From contig CAJJKI010000035.1 of NCBI GenBank assembly GCA_905188025.1, forward strand, positions 1 to 5,038: a stretch of DNA of 5,038 nt, given 5' to 3'. Below, in pieces: positions 1 to 5,038 of this stretch. A program made the translations under genes and the position numbers. Under the pieces are notes generated by a model. That model did no database searches and was not told the origin of the DNA. It saw only the letters and a list, made by a program, of their open reading frames with translations. The DNA is from an uncultured Eubacteriales bacterium (lineage in GTDB: Bacteria > Bacillota_I > Bacilli_A > RF39 > UBA660). The stretch's first letter is position 1, and each line of letters opens with the position of its first letter.

Positions 1-2
1 CA

Positions 3-1517
3 CAACCAGCTAGTGCACCTGACTTAGATGATGGAATGATACCAGTAGTTATATCTAATAATGGAATAGTTACAACAGTATCTAAGGATGATAACAACTG
101 GTATAACTATAATGATAAAGAATGGGCTAATGTAGTATTAGTAAATTCATCATCAAGAAGTAAATATTTAAATACTAGTGGAGTAACAGTAAATGAAGAT
201 GATATATTAGCATATTACGTATGGATACCAAGATATAGTTATAGAATACCAATGGTTAGTTGTTCTACAATAAGCAATCCAACTGTAGATGAGTATCCTA
301 CTTGTTATAATTATATACTAAGTGATAGTGATAAAACTTCATTAATTACTTGGTGGCATAGTTTTATATCAGCTGAAATGAATACCAGTTATACTTTAGA
401 ACAGGCTACGCAAGATGTCAATACTGGAATGAAAAATGGTTCATTTACAGTAACTGGCGTTGGTGAATTATTGTTTGCTGATATGATAGGATTTTACAAT
501 GAACAAAATGATCCTGATATAACATATACTACGAATTTCAATTCTTCAAATAATTTAACAGGCCCTAGAGAAATAGATATAGTATTTGAGAATAAAACTA
601 CTGCTAAACAAAATGGTGATGCAATAGATATATATCATACTCATCCAGCGTTTACTTTTGGTAATACTGAATTAAATGGAATATGGGTAGGCAAATTTGA
701 AACTACTGGTAGTGCAAGTGTTCCTACTGTTAAAGGGAATAATGTTTTTTTAATTAATCAAAATGTATCAACACAATTTACTACTGCCCAAAAATTTGGC
801 ACGAGTACATATGGTTCTACTTCAAGAGTAGATGCCCATATGATGAAGAATAGTGAATGGGGAGCGGTAGCATATTTGTCTCATTCTAAATATGGAGTAA
901 ATAGGGAAGTGTATATAAATAATTCAAGTGGTTTTTATACCGGACGAAGTGGAGGAAATGTTGGCGGTAGTACAGCAATAAACACGGTGTATACTGACCA
1001 GACTTCTACGGAGCAATATAATAAATATGGATTTTATACATGGGATGGATATTTACTATCATATGGTACTAATACAAAAACTACAACACATGATATAAGT
1101 AAAGTAGCTAGTACAACTGGTAATATAACAGGAGTATATGACATGTCCGGAGGTGTTTGGGAATATGTAATGGGATATTATAGTGGGGCAAGTGACACGT
1201 GGGGAGCAGCTTCAAATGGTAATAGTTCTGGTTTTAGTAGTAAACCCGATAGTAAATATTATAGTGATTACATAACAACTGACCCATTAACTGCATGTAA
1301 TGGTGGTATATGTTATGGACATGCCTTATCTGAAACTAATGGATGGTATGATGATTCCGCGAGCTTTGTCTATGCCGAGAGTCCTTGGTTCGTACGAGGT
1401 GGTAGCAGCATGGACGTTGTTGGTGCTGTTGTGGGTGCATTCTACTTTGTCAGCGGCAATGGCGATGCCGGCAACGTCGGCGGCTTCCGTTCGGTTGTTT
1501 CCTTCGTTGGAGCGTAG
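3..1517 (+). CDS. Putative DGR target: surface protein with C-terminal FGE-like/C-type-lectin domain (5' partial)
   Basis: The frame is open from the left edge (first whole codon at 3) to TAG at 1515-1517, giving 504 visible residues. The ATG at 36 is internal and the true start lies upstream, so any signal or pilin-like N-terminus is unseen. Residues about 71-82 (YVWIPRYSYRIP) open a middle section I cannot assign. From about residue 223 (ELNGIWVGKFETT) the sequence resembles the formylglycine-generating-enzyme/sulfatase-modifying fold. It then has GVYDMSGGVWEYVMG at 377-391, the counterpart of the family's YDMxGNVWEW motif, then W462-x-x-R465-G-G and G494-F495-R496 near the end. This C-type-lectin scaffold is used by many DGR variable proteins, where the end of the domain displays diversified residues. 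I infer a secreted or surface ligand-binding protein, not an active FGE enzyme. The last ~50 codons differ sharply in composition from the rest. The fold assignment is fairly sure; the ligand is unknown. Confidence 0.8.
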   Translation, partial: QPASAPDLDDGMIPVVISNNGIVTTVSKDDNNWYNYNDKEWANVVLVNSSSRSKYLNTSGVTVNEDDILAYYVWIPRYSYRIPMVSCSTISNPTVDEYPTCYNYILSDSDKTSLITWWHSFISAEMNTSYTLEQATQDVNTGMKNGSFTVTGVGELLFADMIGFYNEQNDPDITYTTNFNSSNNLTGPREIDIVFENKTTAKQNGDAIDIYHTHPAFTFGNTELNGIWVGKFETTGSASVPTVKGNNVFLINQNVSTQFTTAQKFGTSTYGSTSRVDAHMMKNSEWGAVAYLSHSKYGVNREVYINNSSGFYTGRSGGNVGGSTAINTVYTDQTSTEQYNKYGFYTWDGYLLSYGTNTKTTTHDISKVASTTGNITGVYDMSGGVWEYVMGYYSGASDTWGAASNGNSSGFSSKPDSKYYSDYITTDPLTACNGGICYGHALSETNGWYDDSASFVYAESPWFVRGGSSMDVVGAVVGAFYFVSGNGDAGNVGGFRSVVSFVGA

Positions 1518-1532
1518 CGACTTGCTCTGAGA
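1355..1532 (+). other. Candidate DGR variable region (VR) with 3' homing segment
   Basis: The base composition shifts abruptly here. Positions 1381-1500 contain 14 adenines in 120 bases (12%) and 57% G+C, whereas 1081-1140 in the same gene have 43% A and 32% G+C. Two tracts have no A at all: 1415-1438 and 1475-1510. The codons encode W-x-x-RGG, a run of S, D, V, G, Y and N residues, then GGFR. Many of these codons (AGC, GAC, GTT, GTC, GAT, GGC) can be reached from AAC or AAT by changing only adenines, as expected when a DGR mutagenises template adenines. The constant, A-free 3' end (about 1475-1510, continuing past the stop to about 1532) is where an initiation-of-mutagenic-homing element would sit. 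The outer limits are estimated from composition only, because no template repeat is available for comparison. Confidence 0.68.
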
Positions 1533-1586
1533 CCACTAGATTGGTATAAGGAAATAATATGAAGATAGATAGATTAGGATTTAGAT

Positions 1587-1621
1587 GTGTCATTTTTGCC
1601 TCTTTTTTGCAAAAATGACAC
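1587..1621. other. Perfect 13-bp inverted repeat (hairpin/cruciform) downstream of the variable region
   Basis: GTGTCATTTTTGC (1587-1599) is perfectly complementary to GCAAAAATGACAC (1609-1621) around a 9-base loop, CTCTTTTTT. No T-run follows the stem on either strand, so it is not a standard intrinsic terminator. It starts 70 bases after the stop of the DGR-type target. In the Bordetella phage DGR, a hairpin or cruciform just past the variable region assists homing. A similar role here is inference, and the distance is greater than in that system. It could instead stabilise the mRNA 3' end. Confidence 0.6.
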
Positions 1622-1643
1622 GGGGTATAAATATTTAAATTGG

Positions 1644-1667
1644 TATTAATGTCTTTTGACATTGATA
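1644..1667 (+). other. Second small hairpin in the intergenic region
   Basis: TATTAATGTC (1644-1653) pairs with GACATTGATA (1658-1667) around a TTTT loop: ten pairs, one of them G-T wobble, with the inner six perfect. No T-run follows. Its function is unknown; it may be part of a structured 3' untranslated region. Confidence 0.35.
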
Positions 1668-1700
1668 TAGGGATTAAACAGTTAACGTGAACGAGGTAAC

Positions 1701-1730
1701 AACAACAGTTTTCGTGTTGTTCTTTCTTTT
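1701..1730 (+). terminator. Weak hairpin followed by a T-rich tract
   Basis: AACAACA (1701-1707) pairs with TGTTGTT (1715-1721) around a 7-base loop, followed by CTTTCTTTT. The stem is short and A/T-rich, so this is at best a weak terminator for the target gene upstream. The same bases belong to the possible decayed repeat described in the findings. Confidence 0.25.
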
Positions 1731-1795
1731 ATTGAAGCATTATGACTTGCTTTTGGATTGGTGTATGATGACTTTGCTTTGAGAATATAGGCATA

Positions 1796-1823
1796 AAAAA
1801 ACTATCCGATTGGATAGTTTTTT
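1796..1823. terminator. Bidirectional intrinsic terminator between convergent genes
   Basis: AAAAAACTATCC (1796-1807) is the exact reverse complement of GGATAGTTTTTT (1812-1823), with a GATT loop. Both strands have a stem followed by a run of T or U, so it can end transcription from the left (target gene) and from the right (coat gene). The stop codon of the minus-strand coat gene (1824-1822) overlaps the outer arm, which places the hairpin immediately after that gene. Confidence 0.88.
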
Positions 1824-2244
1824 ATAGTGTGTCGACGAAGGTGTCGTCTAGGCATCTAAGAATGCAGACACAGTTTAAATTAATAGTAAAGAATGAGTTG
1901 GTGGCAACATAAGGATATGTTGCAGCTTCGTCAGTATTTGGTGCTAGAACTCGACATGTAGCACAACAGCCATCTAGTTTTTCTAAACGGAAAACATTAG
2001 AAGTAGTAGTTACTGCAGGATCTTTACTAATAGGCATTGTTAGTGGTGTACTACCACTTGAGCATGTATATAAAACGATTGGTCTAGTATTACAGAAAGT
2101 AGTGCAATTTTGGCCTAGAAAACCACGATCACAAGTCTGTAAGCAAGTATCATTTTGACAAACACTTTGTTGTAGTATTAAGATTACTTTTAAAATATCA
2201 GCGATACAGTTTTCACAGTTATTTACTTCAGTATTATTACACAT
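1822..2244 (-). CDS. cotZ: Spore coat/exosporium protein, CotY/CotZ/ExsY family
   Basis: This 140-residue protein has 15 cysteines (at 2, 10, 13, 29, 34, 38, 47, 51, 61, 93, 94, 97, 125, 127 and 131). Two blocks match Bacillus CotY/CotZ as I recall them: FRLEKLDGCCATCRVLAP (85-102), like the family's FRVEKLCDCCATLxxLxP, and INLNCVCILRCLDDTFVD (121-138), like the family's VDLGCFCAIQCLSPELVD. The N-terminal NCENCIADILKVILILQQ (9-26) fits the family's cysteine-plus-helix opening. The length is close to the roughly 150-160 residues of Bacillus members. These proteins form disulfide-linked lattices in the spore crust or exosporium and are made in the mother cell. The start is supported by the Shine-Dalgarno AAGGGGTGGA (2260-2251) six bases upstream. 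The gene ends in the bidirectional terminator and diverges from the transporter gene. CotY, CotZ and ExsY cannot be told apart here, so the symbol is at family level. Confidence 0.87.
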   Translation of the reverse strand: MCNNTEVNNCENCIADILKVILILQQSVCQNDTCLQTCDRGFLGQNCTTFCNTRPIVLYTCSSGSTPLTMPISKDPAVTTTSNVFRLEKLDGCCATCRVLAPNTDEAATYPYVATNSFFTINLNCVCILRCLDDTFVDTL

Positions 2245-2336
2245 ATATAATCCACCCCTTTATTTATATTCATTATAAGATATGTAAAGTTTATTAAAAA
2301 ATTCATTATTTATACCTAATTAGAATATATTTTAGT
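2245..2336. promoter_or_regulatory. Divergent intergenic region between coat gene and transporter gene
   Basis: These 92 AT-rich bases must carry promoters for both directions. On the minus side lie the coat-gene ribosome site (2251-2260) and the candidate -10 elements. On the plus side, TAGAAT (2321-2326) is five of six matches to a housekeeping -10, only ten bases before ATG 2337, with no clear -35. I see no operator-like palindrome. Confidence 0.45.
2272..2284 (-). promoter_or_regulatory. Candidate -10 element(s) for the coat gene
   Basis: Read on the minus strand, CATATCTTA (2284-2276) fits the mother-cell sigma-K -10 pattern CATAnnnTA, and TATAAT (2277-2272) overlapping it is a perfect housekeeping -10. 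No convincing -35 is visible for either. A coat gene is expected to be under sigma-E or sigma-K control, so the first reading is favoured, but in such AT-rich DNA a chance match is possible. Confidence 0.35.
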
Positions 2337-3644
2337 ATGAAATTATGTTTAATGATTAGTTTATTTTTAGTGATAGGGATAGTATTTAATATAGTATCTT
2401 ATGATAGTTTTTTATTACTTTTAGCTATAGTATGGTATATAGCTAGTGTAATGATCATGTATTCTTCTTTTAAATATAGTATTAAGTATAAGGCTAGACA
2501 GTTTAATATAAAGAGGATTGTGAGGGCTATTAAAGGTAGTGGTAATGGAAAGATAAAGCCTTTGGAGAGTTTTTGTGTGTCTTTAGCTGCTAAGATAGGG
2601 GTGGGATCTTTATCGGGAGTAGCATTATCTTTATATTTTGGGGGAATAGGATCAATATTTTGGTTAATGGTGATTAGTTTATTAGTTTCTATTAATACAT
2701 ATAGGGAATGTATATTGGGAATTAGATATAGGGATAAGATAGATAATGGGTATGTAGGTGGGCCTAGTTATTATATAAAGAAATGTTTAGGGAATAAATA
2801 TTTAAGTAAGTTATATGGATTATTAGTGATCGTGGCTTATAGTTTTTTATTCTTATCTATACAGACTAATACGATAGTTAATTCACTATATTACTTGGAT
2901 ATAGATAAGGGAATTATTGGGATAGTGTTGCTTTTGGTTACTTTTTTAATTATTAGGAAAGGGTTAGATGGAATATCTAAAGTTAATAGTATACTGGTAC
3001 CGGTAATGCTTATTTTTTATGTAGTTTTAGGGGGATATGTTTTTATTAATCATTATCAGGATATGGGTAGGATATTTGGAAGAATGATTCAAGAAGCGTT
3101 TAGTTTTAGGAGTATACTTACATCTTTTTTAGTGGGAATGCAAAGAGCTATATTTATTACGGAATCATCAATTGGTACTAGTGCAATATCTGCTAGTAGT
3201 TGTGATAATGATCCGGATAAACAAGGGATGCTTGAAGTGATGGGAATACATGTAGTTACTTTTTTGATATGTTTAACTACTTTCTTAATTATTATAACGA
3301 CTGATTATGAGAGTGTTAACTTTGGAAATATAAATGGTATAGAGATAGTAATGTATGCTTTTAAATGTCATTTTGGTTCTAAGGGAATGATTAATTTATC
3401 ACTTATTACAGTTATGTTTGCTTTTTCTACGATAATATCTAGTTATTTTTTTGGAGTTAGTAATTTAAGAATATTTAGTCAAAAGAATATTGTGAAGAAG
3501 ATATTTATGATAATATTTTTGTTAGTGATCATTATTTCTTGTTATATAAAACCTAGTATTTTGTGGAATTTGTGTGATTATTTAGTGGCTTTTTTAGCAA
3601 TAATAAATGTATATGCTATTAATAAGATAAAGGAAGATCGATAA
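2337..3644 (+). CDS. Sodium:alanine symporter (AGCS) family-like membrane transporter
   Basis: This 435-residue, very hydrophobic protein has about ten predicted membrane segments. AGCS landmarks appear in order: a GxGS-x-x-GVA helix start (88-96), GGIGSIFW (102-109), YVGGPSYYI (139-147, near the family's YVGGPMYYI), IQTNTI with Q176, G267-x-x-R270-A-I-F-I-T-E276-x-x-I-G280 (family GxxRGxFSNEAGxGS), and a late FAFSTIISSYFFG. Family members import alanine or glycine with sodium. This one is divergent: the usual GTGN is GVGS at 88-91, losing a threonine and an asparagine in the first substrate/ion-binding loop. It is also shorter than the common 450-540 residues, so its substrate is uncertain. 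No Shine-Dalgarno precedes ATG 2337 or the in-frame ATG 2352. It diverges from the coat gene and precedes spoVAC, with a probable weak terminator between them. Confidence 0.82.
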   Translation: MKLCLMISLFLVIGIVFNIVSYDSFLLLLAIVWYIASVMIMYSSFKYSIKYKARQFNIKRIVRAIKGSGNGKIKPLESFCVSLAAKIGVGSLSGVALSLYFGGIGSIFWLMVISLLVSINTYRECILGIRYRDKIDNGYVGGPSYYIKKCLGNKYLSKLYGLLVIVAYSFLFLSIQTNTIVNSLYYLDIDKGIIGIVLLLVTFLIIRKGLDGISKVNSILVPVMLIFYVVLGGYVFINHYQDMGRIFGRMIQEAFSFRSILTSFLVGMQRAIFITESSIGTSAISASSCDNDPDKQGMLEVMGIHVVTFLICLTTFLIIITTDYESVNFGNINGIEIVMYAFKCHFGSKGMINLSLITVMFAFSTIISSYFFGVSNLRIFSQKNIVKKIFMIIFLLVIIISCYIKPSILWNLCDYLVAFLAIINVYAINKIKEDR

Positions 3645-3655
3645 GATCTTTTTTT
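3634..3655 (+). terminator. Probable weak intrinsic terminator after the transporter gene
   Basis: AAGATC (3634-3639) pairs with GATCTT (3645-3650) around GATAA, and seven Ts follow at 3649-3655. G-T and A-T pairs could lengthen the stem outward. The loop contains the transporter's TAA stop (3642-3644), so translating ribosomes may interfere with folding. It suggests that spoVAC is not solely dependent on read-through from the transporter. Confidence 0.5.
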
Positions 3656-3684
3656 GTATAGTTGGATATTTTTGGGTAATAATA
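3655..3684 (+). promoter_or_regulatory. Candidate forespore (sigma-G/F-type) promoter for spoVAC
   Basis: TGTATA (3655-3660) resembles the sigma-G -35 element (TGMATA/GYATA). A 17-base spacer separates it from AATAATA (3678-3684), six of seven matches to CATWMTA. The spoVA operon is sigma-G-controlled in Bacillus, so the match is in the expected place. The predicted transcript would start near 3691, leaving almost no leader before ATG 3700 and clipping the Shine-Dalgarno, which weakens the call. Confidence 0.3.
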
Positions 3685-3689
3685 ATGAT

Positions 3690-3696
3690 AGGTGAT
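3690..3696 (+). promoter_or_regulatory. Shine-Dalgarno that sets the spoVAC start at 3700
   Basis: AGGTGAT lies just ahead of ATG 3700. Its AGGTG core ends five bases before that codon. The upstream in-frame ATG at 3685 has no such site (AATAATA precedes it), so initiation at 3700 is preferred. Confidence 0.6.
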
Positions 3697-3699
3697 AAG

Positions 3700-4134
3700 A
3701 TGGATAAATATAATGAGATAGTTAAGAAATATACTCCTAAGGAAGATAGAAGCAAAAATGCAATAGTGGCTTTTTTAGTAGGAGGACTTTTGGGGAGTGT
3801 GAGTGAGTTATTACTTAGAGGATATATGATGTGGCTTAATATACCTAGAAAAGAAGCTGGAGTTGTGGTAATTTTAACTTTGATCGTGATTGCATCTATA
3901 CTGACGGCATTAGGAATATTTGATACGATGGTTAGTAGGGTAAAGAGTGCACTTATTATACCGATAACGGGATTTGCTCATTCGATGACTTCGGCGGCTT
4001 TAGAATATAGAAAAGAGGGACTGGTACTTGGAATAGGGGCTAATATATTTAAATTAGCGGGTACAGTTATTTTATATGGAATAGTATCAGTATATGTATT
4101 TGGTATTGTTAGATTAATAGTGATGGGAGGATAG
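3700..4134 (+). CDS. spoVAC: Stage V sporulation protein AC (SpoVAC)
   Basis: SpoVAC is an inner spore-membrane protein of the SpoVA system, which moves dipicolinic acid into the forespore and releases it at germination. In Bacillus SpoVAC acts as a mechanosensitive channel. This protein has 144 residues from ATG 3700; an in-frame ATG at 3685 would add five but lacks a ribosome site. Bacillus SpoVAC is about 150 residues. A short polar N-terminus (MDKYNEIVKKYTPKED) is followed by NAIVAFLVGG (20-29), matching the family's NAFLVGG. The signature IPITGFAHSMTSAALEYRKEG then precedes LVLGIGANIFKLAGTVILYG, which closely follows the recalled Bacillus TGFANSMASAAIEHRSEGFVLG...FKLAGPVILFG. Four hydrophobic segments are visible. 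It is followed after one base by spoVAD. No spoVAA or spoVAB lies upstream; the transporter occupies that place. Forespore expression is expected. Confidence 0.95.
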   Translation: MDKYNEIVKKYTPKEDRSKNAIVAFLVGGLLGSVSELLLRGYMMWLNIPRKEAGVVVILTLIVIASILTALGIFDTMVSRVKSALIIPITGFAHSMTSAALEYRKEGLVLGIGANIFKLAGTVILYGIVSVYVFGIVRLIVMGG

Positions 4135-4135
4135 G

Positions 4136-5038
4136 ATGACTAGAAAATTTAATAATGTATATATAAATGAGAAATATACAATAGCAGGAATATATGAGAA
4201 GGATGGGCCAATAGCGGATTATTTTGATATGATATATGATAAGGATTTTTATTATGGATGTGATACTTTTGAGAAGGCTGAAGAGAAGATGATCGGGAAT
4301 AGTATTGATAAGTTAATTAATAGAGCTAAGGTGATTGATAGTGATATTGATTATGTGATAGCAGGAGATCTTGAGAATCAGATAGCTGCTTCAGATTATG
4401 CAATGAGAGATTTTAATATTCCTTTTATTGGGATATATAGTGCTTGTGCTACTTTTGGAGAGGGTTTATTACTTTCTGCTAATTTGATTGAAGGAAAGGG
4501 TGCTAATAGGGTGATTGTTAGTACGGGAAGTCATAATATGGTAGCGGAGAAACAATTTAGGAATCCTACGGAATATGGAGCTCCTAAGAAGAAGACAACT
4601 ACTTGGACTTCAACGGGTGCTGTTAGTTTACTGCTTAGTAATAAGAAGAGTGCTATTAGGGTGGCTAGTGCTACTGCAGGAATGGTTCAAGATAAGGGAA
4701 TAATGGATGTTAATAATATGGGAGCAGTTATGGCAATTGCAGCGGCGGATACTATTAAGAGACATTTGAAAGATCTAGATATTAAGGCTGACTATTATGA
4801 TTTAATTTTAACGGGAGACTTAGGGGTATATGGAAAAGAGATACTTATTCAATATTTGAAGAGTGATGGAATAGATATTAGTAAGAATTATGATGACTGT
4901 GGATTAATTTTATATGATAGGAAGAAACAACCAGTATATGCGGGAGCTTCAGGGCCTGCTAGTAGTGCTTTAGTATTTAGTGCTTATATTATGAAAGAGA
5001 TGGAAAGAGGAAAATATAAGAGAGTTTTATTAGTACCA
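4136..5038 (+). CDS. spoVAD: Stage V sporulation protein AD (SpoVAD), 3' partial
   Basis: The ATG at 4136 follows the spoVAC stop by one base and has the Shine-Dalgarno GGGAGG (4125-4130) five bases ahead, so the two genes are translationally coupled. The frame stays open for 301 codons to the window end; Bacillus SpoVAD is about 338 residues, so roughly 90% is present. SpoVAD is a soluble, thiolase-fold protein of the SpoVA complex that binds dipicolinic acid on the inner spore membrane. Visible landmarks are AGDLENQ (76-82), FIGIYSACATFGEGL (97-111) with C104 at the position of the thiolase nucleophile, VSTGSHNMVAEKQFRNPTEYG (128-148), TTTWTSTGAVSLLLS (154-168), and LTGDLGVYGKE (225-235). 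Near the end, GASGPASSALV (270-280) replaces the GGSGCGCSA-type segment I recall from Bacillus. The identity is secure; spoVAE would be expected next, outside the window. Confidence 0.95.
   Translation, partial: MTRKFNNVYINEKYTIAGIYEKDGPIADYFDMIYDKDFYYGCDTFEKAEEKMIGNSIDKLINRAKVIDSDIDYVIAGDLENQIAASDYAMRDFNIPFIGIYSACATFGEGLLLSANLIEGKGANRVIVSTGSHNMVAEKQFRNPTEYGAPKKKTTTWTSTGAVSLLLSNKKSAIRVASATAGMVQDKGIMDVNNMGAVMAIAAADTIKRHLKDLDIKADYYDLILTGDLGVYGKEILIQYLKSDGIDISKNYDDCGLILYDRKKQPVYAGASGPASSALVFSAYIMKEMERGKYKRVLLVP

Larger units (their letters stand above)
1518..1795. other. Non-coding stretch downstream of the DGR-type target
   Basis: I find no credible gene on either strand. The first ~15 bases continue the GC-richer composition of the variable region. 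The rest is AT-rich and holds the hairpins listed separately and a diffuse repeat of the variable-region tail between about 1691 and 1784. Confidence 0.6.

Noticed and set aside
36..38. ATG at 36 as the start of the target protein
   Set aside because: The frame is open upstream to the window edge with protein-like codons (QPASAPDLDDG) and there is no Shine-Dalgarno before 36, so the gene is cut by the window.
3..1517. Active formylglycine-generating (sulfatase-maturing) enzyme
   Set aside because: Only the fold-level motifs are present, no adjacent sulfatase gene is seen, and the C-terminal segment shows the composition of a diversified binding surface rather than a conserved active site.
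1300..1530. Open plus-strand frame overlapping the end of the target gene
   Set aside because: It is out of frame with a protein carrying clear FGE-like motifs through to GFR, has no ribosome site, and is open mainly because the GC-rich variable region contains few stop codons.
1587..1621. The 13-bp hairpin as the terminator of the target gene
   Set aside because: It is followed by CGGGGTATAA, not a T-run, and the U-rich stretch lies in the loop. The better terminator is at 1796-1823.
1450..1662. Minus-strand open frame across the end of the variable region
   Set aside because: It runs through the 13-bp hairpin and antisense to the variable region, has no recognisable protein features, and its codons follow the shadow of the plus-strand gene.
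1..5038. Complete DGR cassette, CRISPR array or insertion sequence in the window
   Set aside because: No reverse transcriptase motifs, no intact template repeat, no spaced direct repeats and no transposase were seen on either strand.

Overview
The window is AT-rich except for one short patch, and carries spoVAC, the start of spoVAD and a CotY/CotZ-type spore-coat gene. This points to an endospore-forming, low-GC Bacillota, probably an uncultured gut-type Bacilli or Clostridia lineage. The finer taxonomy is inference. The genes use many ATA, AGA and AGG codons.

Layout. (1) Positions 3-1517 (+) hold the 3' part of a large surface-type protein ending in a formylglycine-generating-enzyme-like (C-type-lectin-fold) domain. 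Its last ~50 codons are GC-rich, strongly adenine-poor and follow the W-x-x-RGG ... GFR layout of the variable region of a diversity-generating retroelement (DGR) target. No reverse transcriptase and no intact template repeat lie in the window. (2) Positions 1518-1795 are non-coding and hold a perfect 13-bp hairpin, two weaker hairpins and a possible decayed copy of the variable-region tail. (3) Positions 1796-1823 form a near-palindromic bidirectional terminator shared with the convergent gene. (4) Positions 1822-2244 (-) encode a cysteine-rich CotY/CotZ/ExsY-family spore coat or exosporium protein. (5) Positions 2245-2336 are a short divergent promoter region. (6) Positions 2337-3644 (+) encode a divergent sodium:alanine (AGCS) symporter-like protein. 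(7) spoVAC (best start 3700, to 4134) and spoVAD (4136, running off the right edge) are an operon one base apart.

How the genes fit together. SpoVAC and SpoVAD belong to the spore dipicolinic-acid (DPA) channel system. CotY/Z proteins build the disulfide-linked outer coat or crust. Alanine is a classic germinant and the AGCS-like transporter sits directly in front of spoVAC, so a spore-related role for it is possible but unproven. The DGR target is probably a separate system: a hypervariable ligand-binding surface protein that happens to abut the sporulation cluster.
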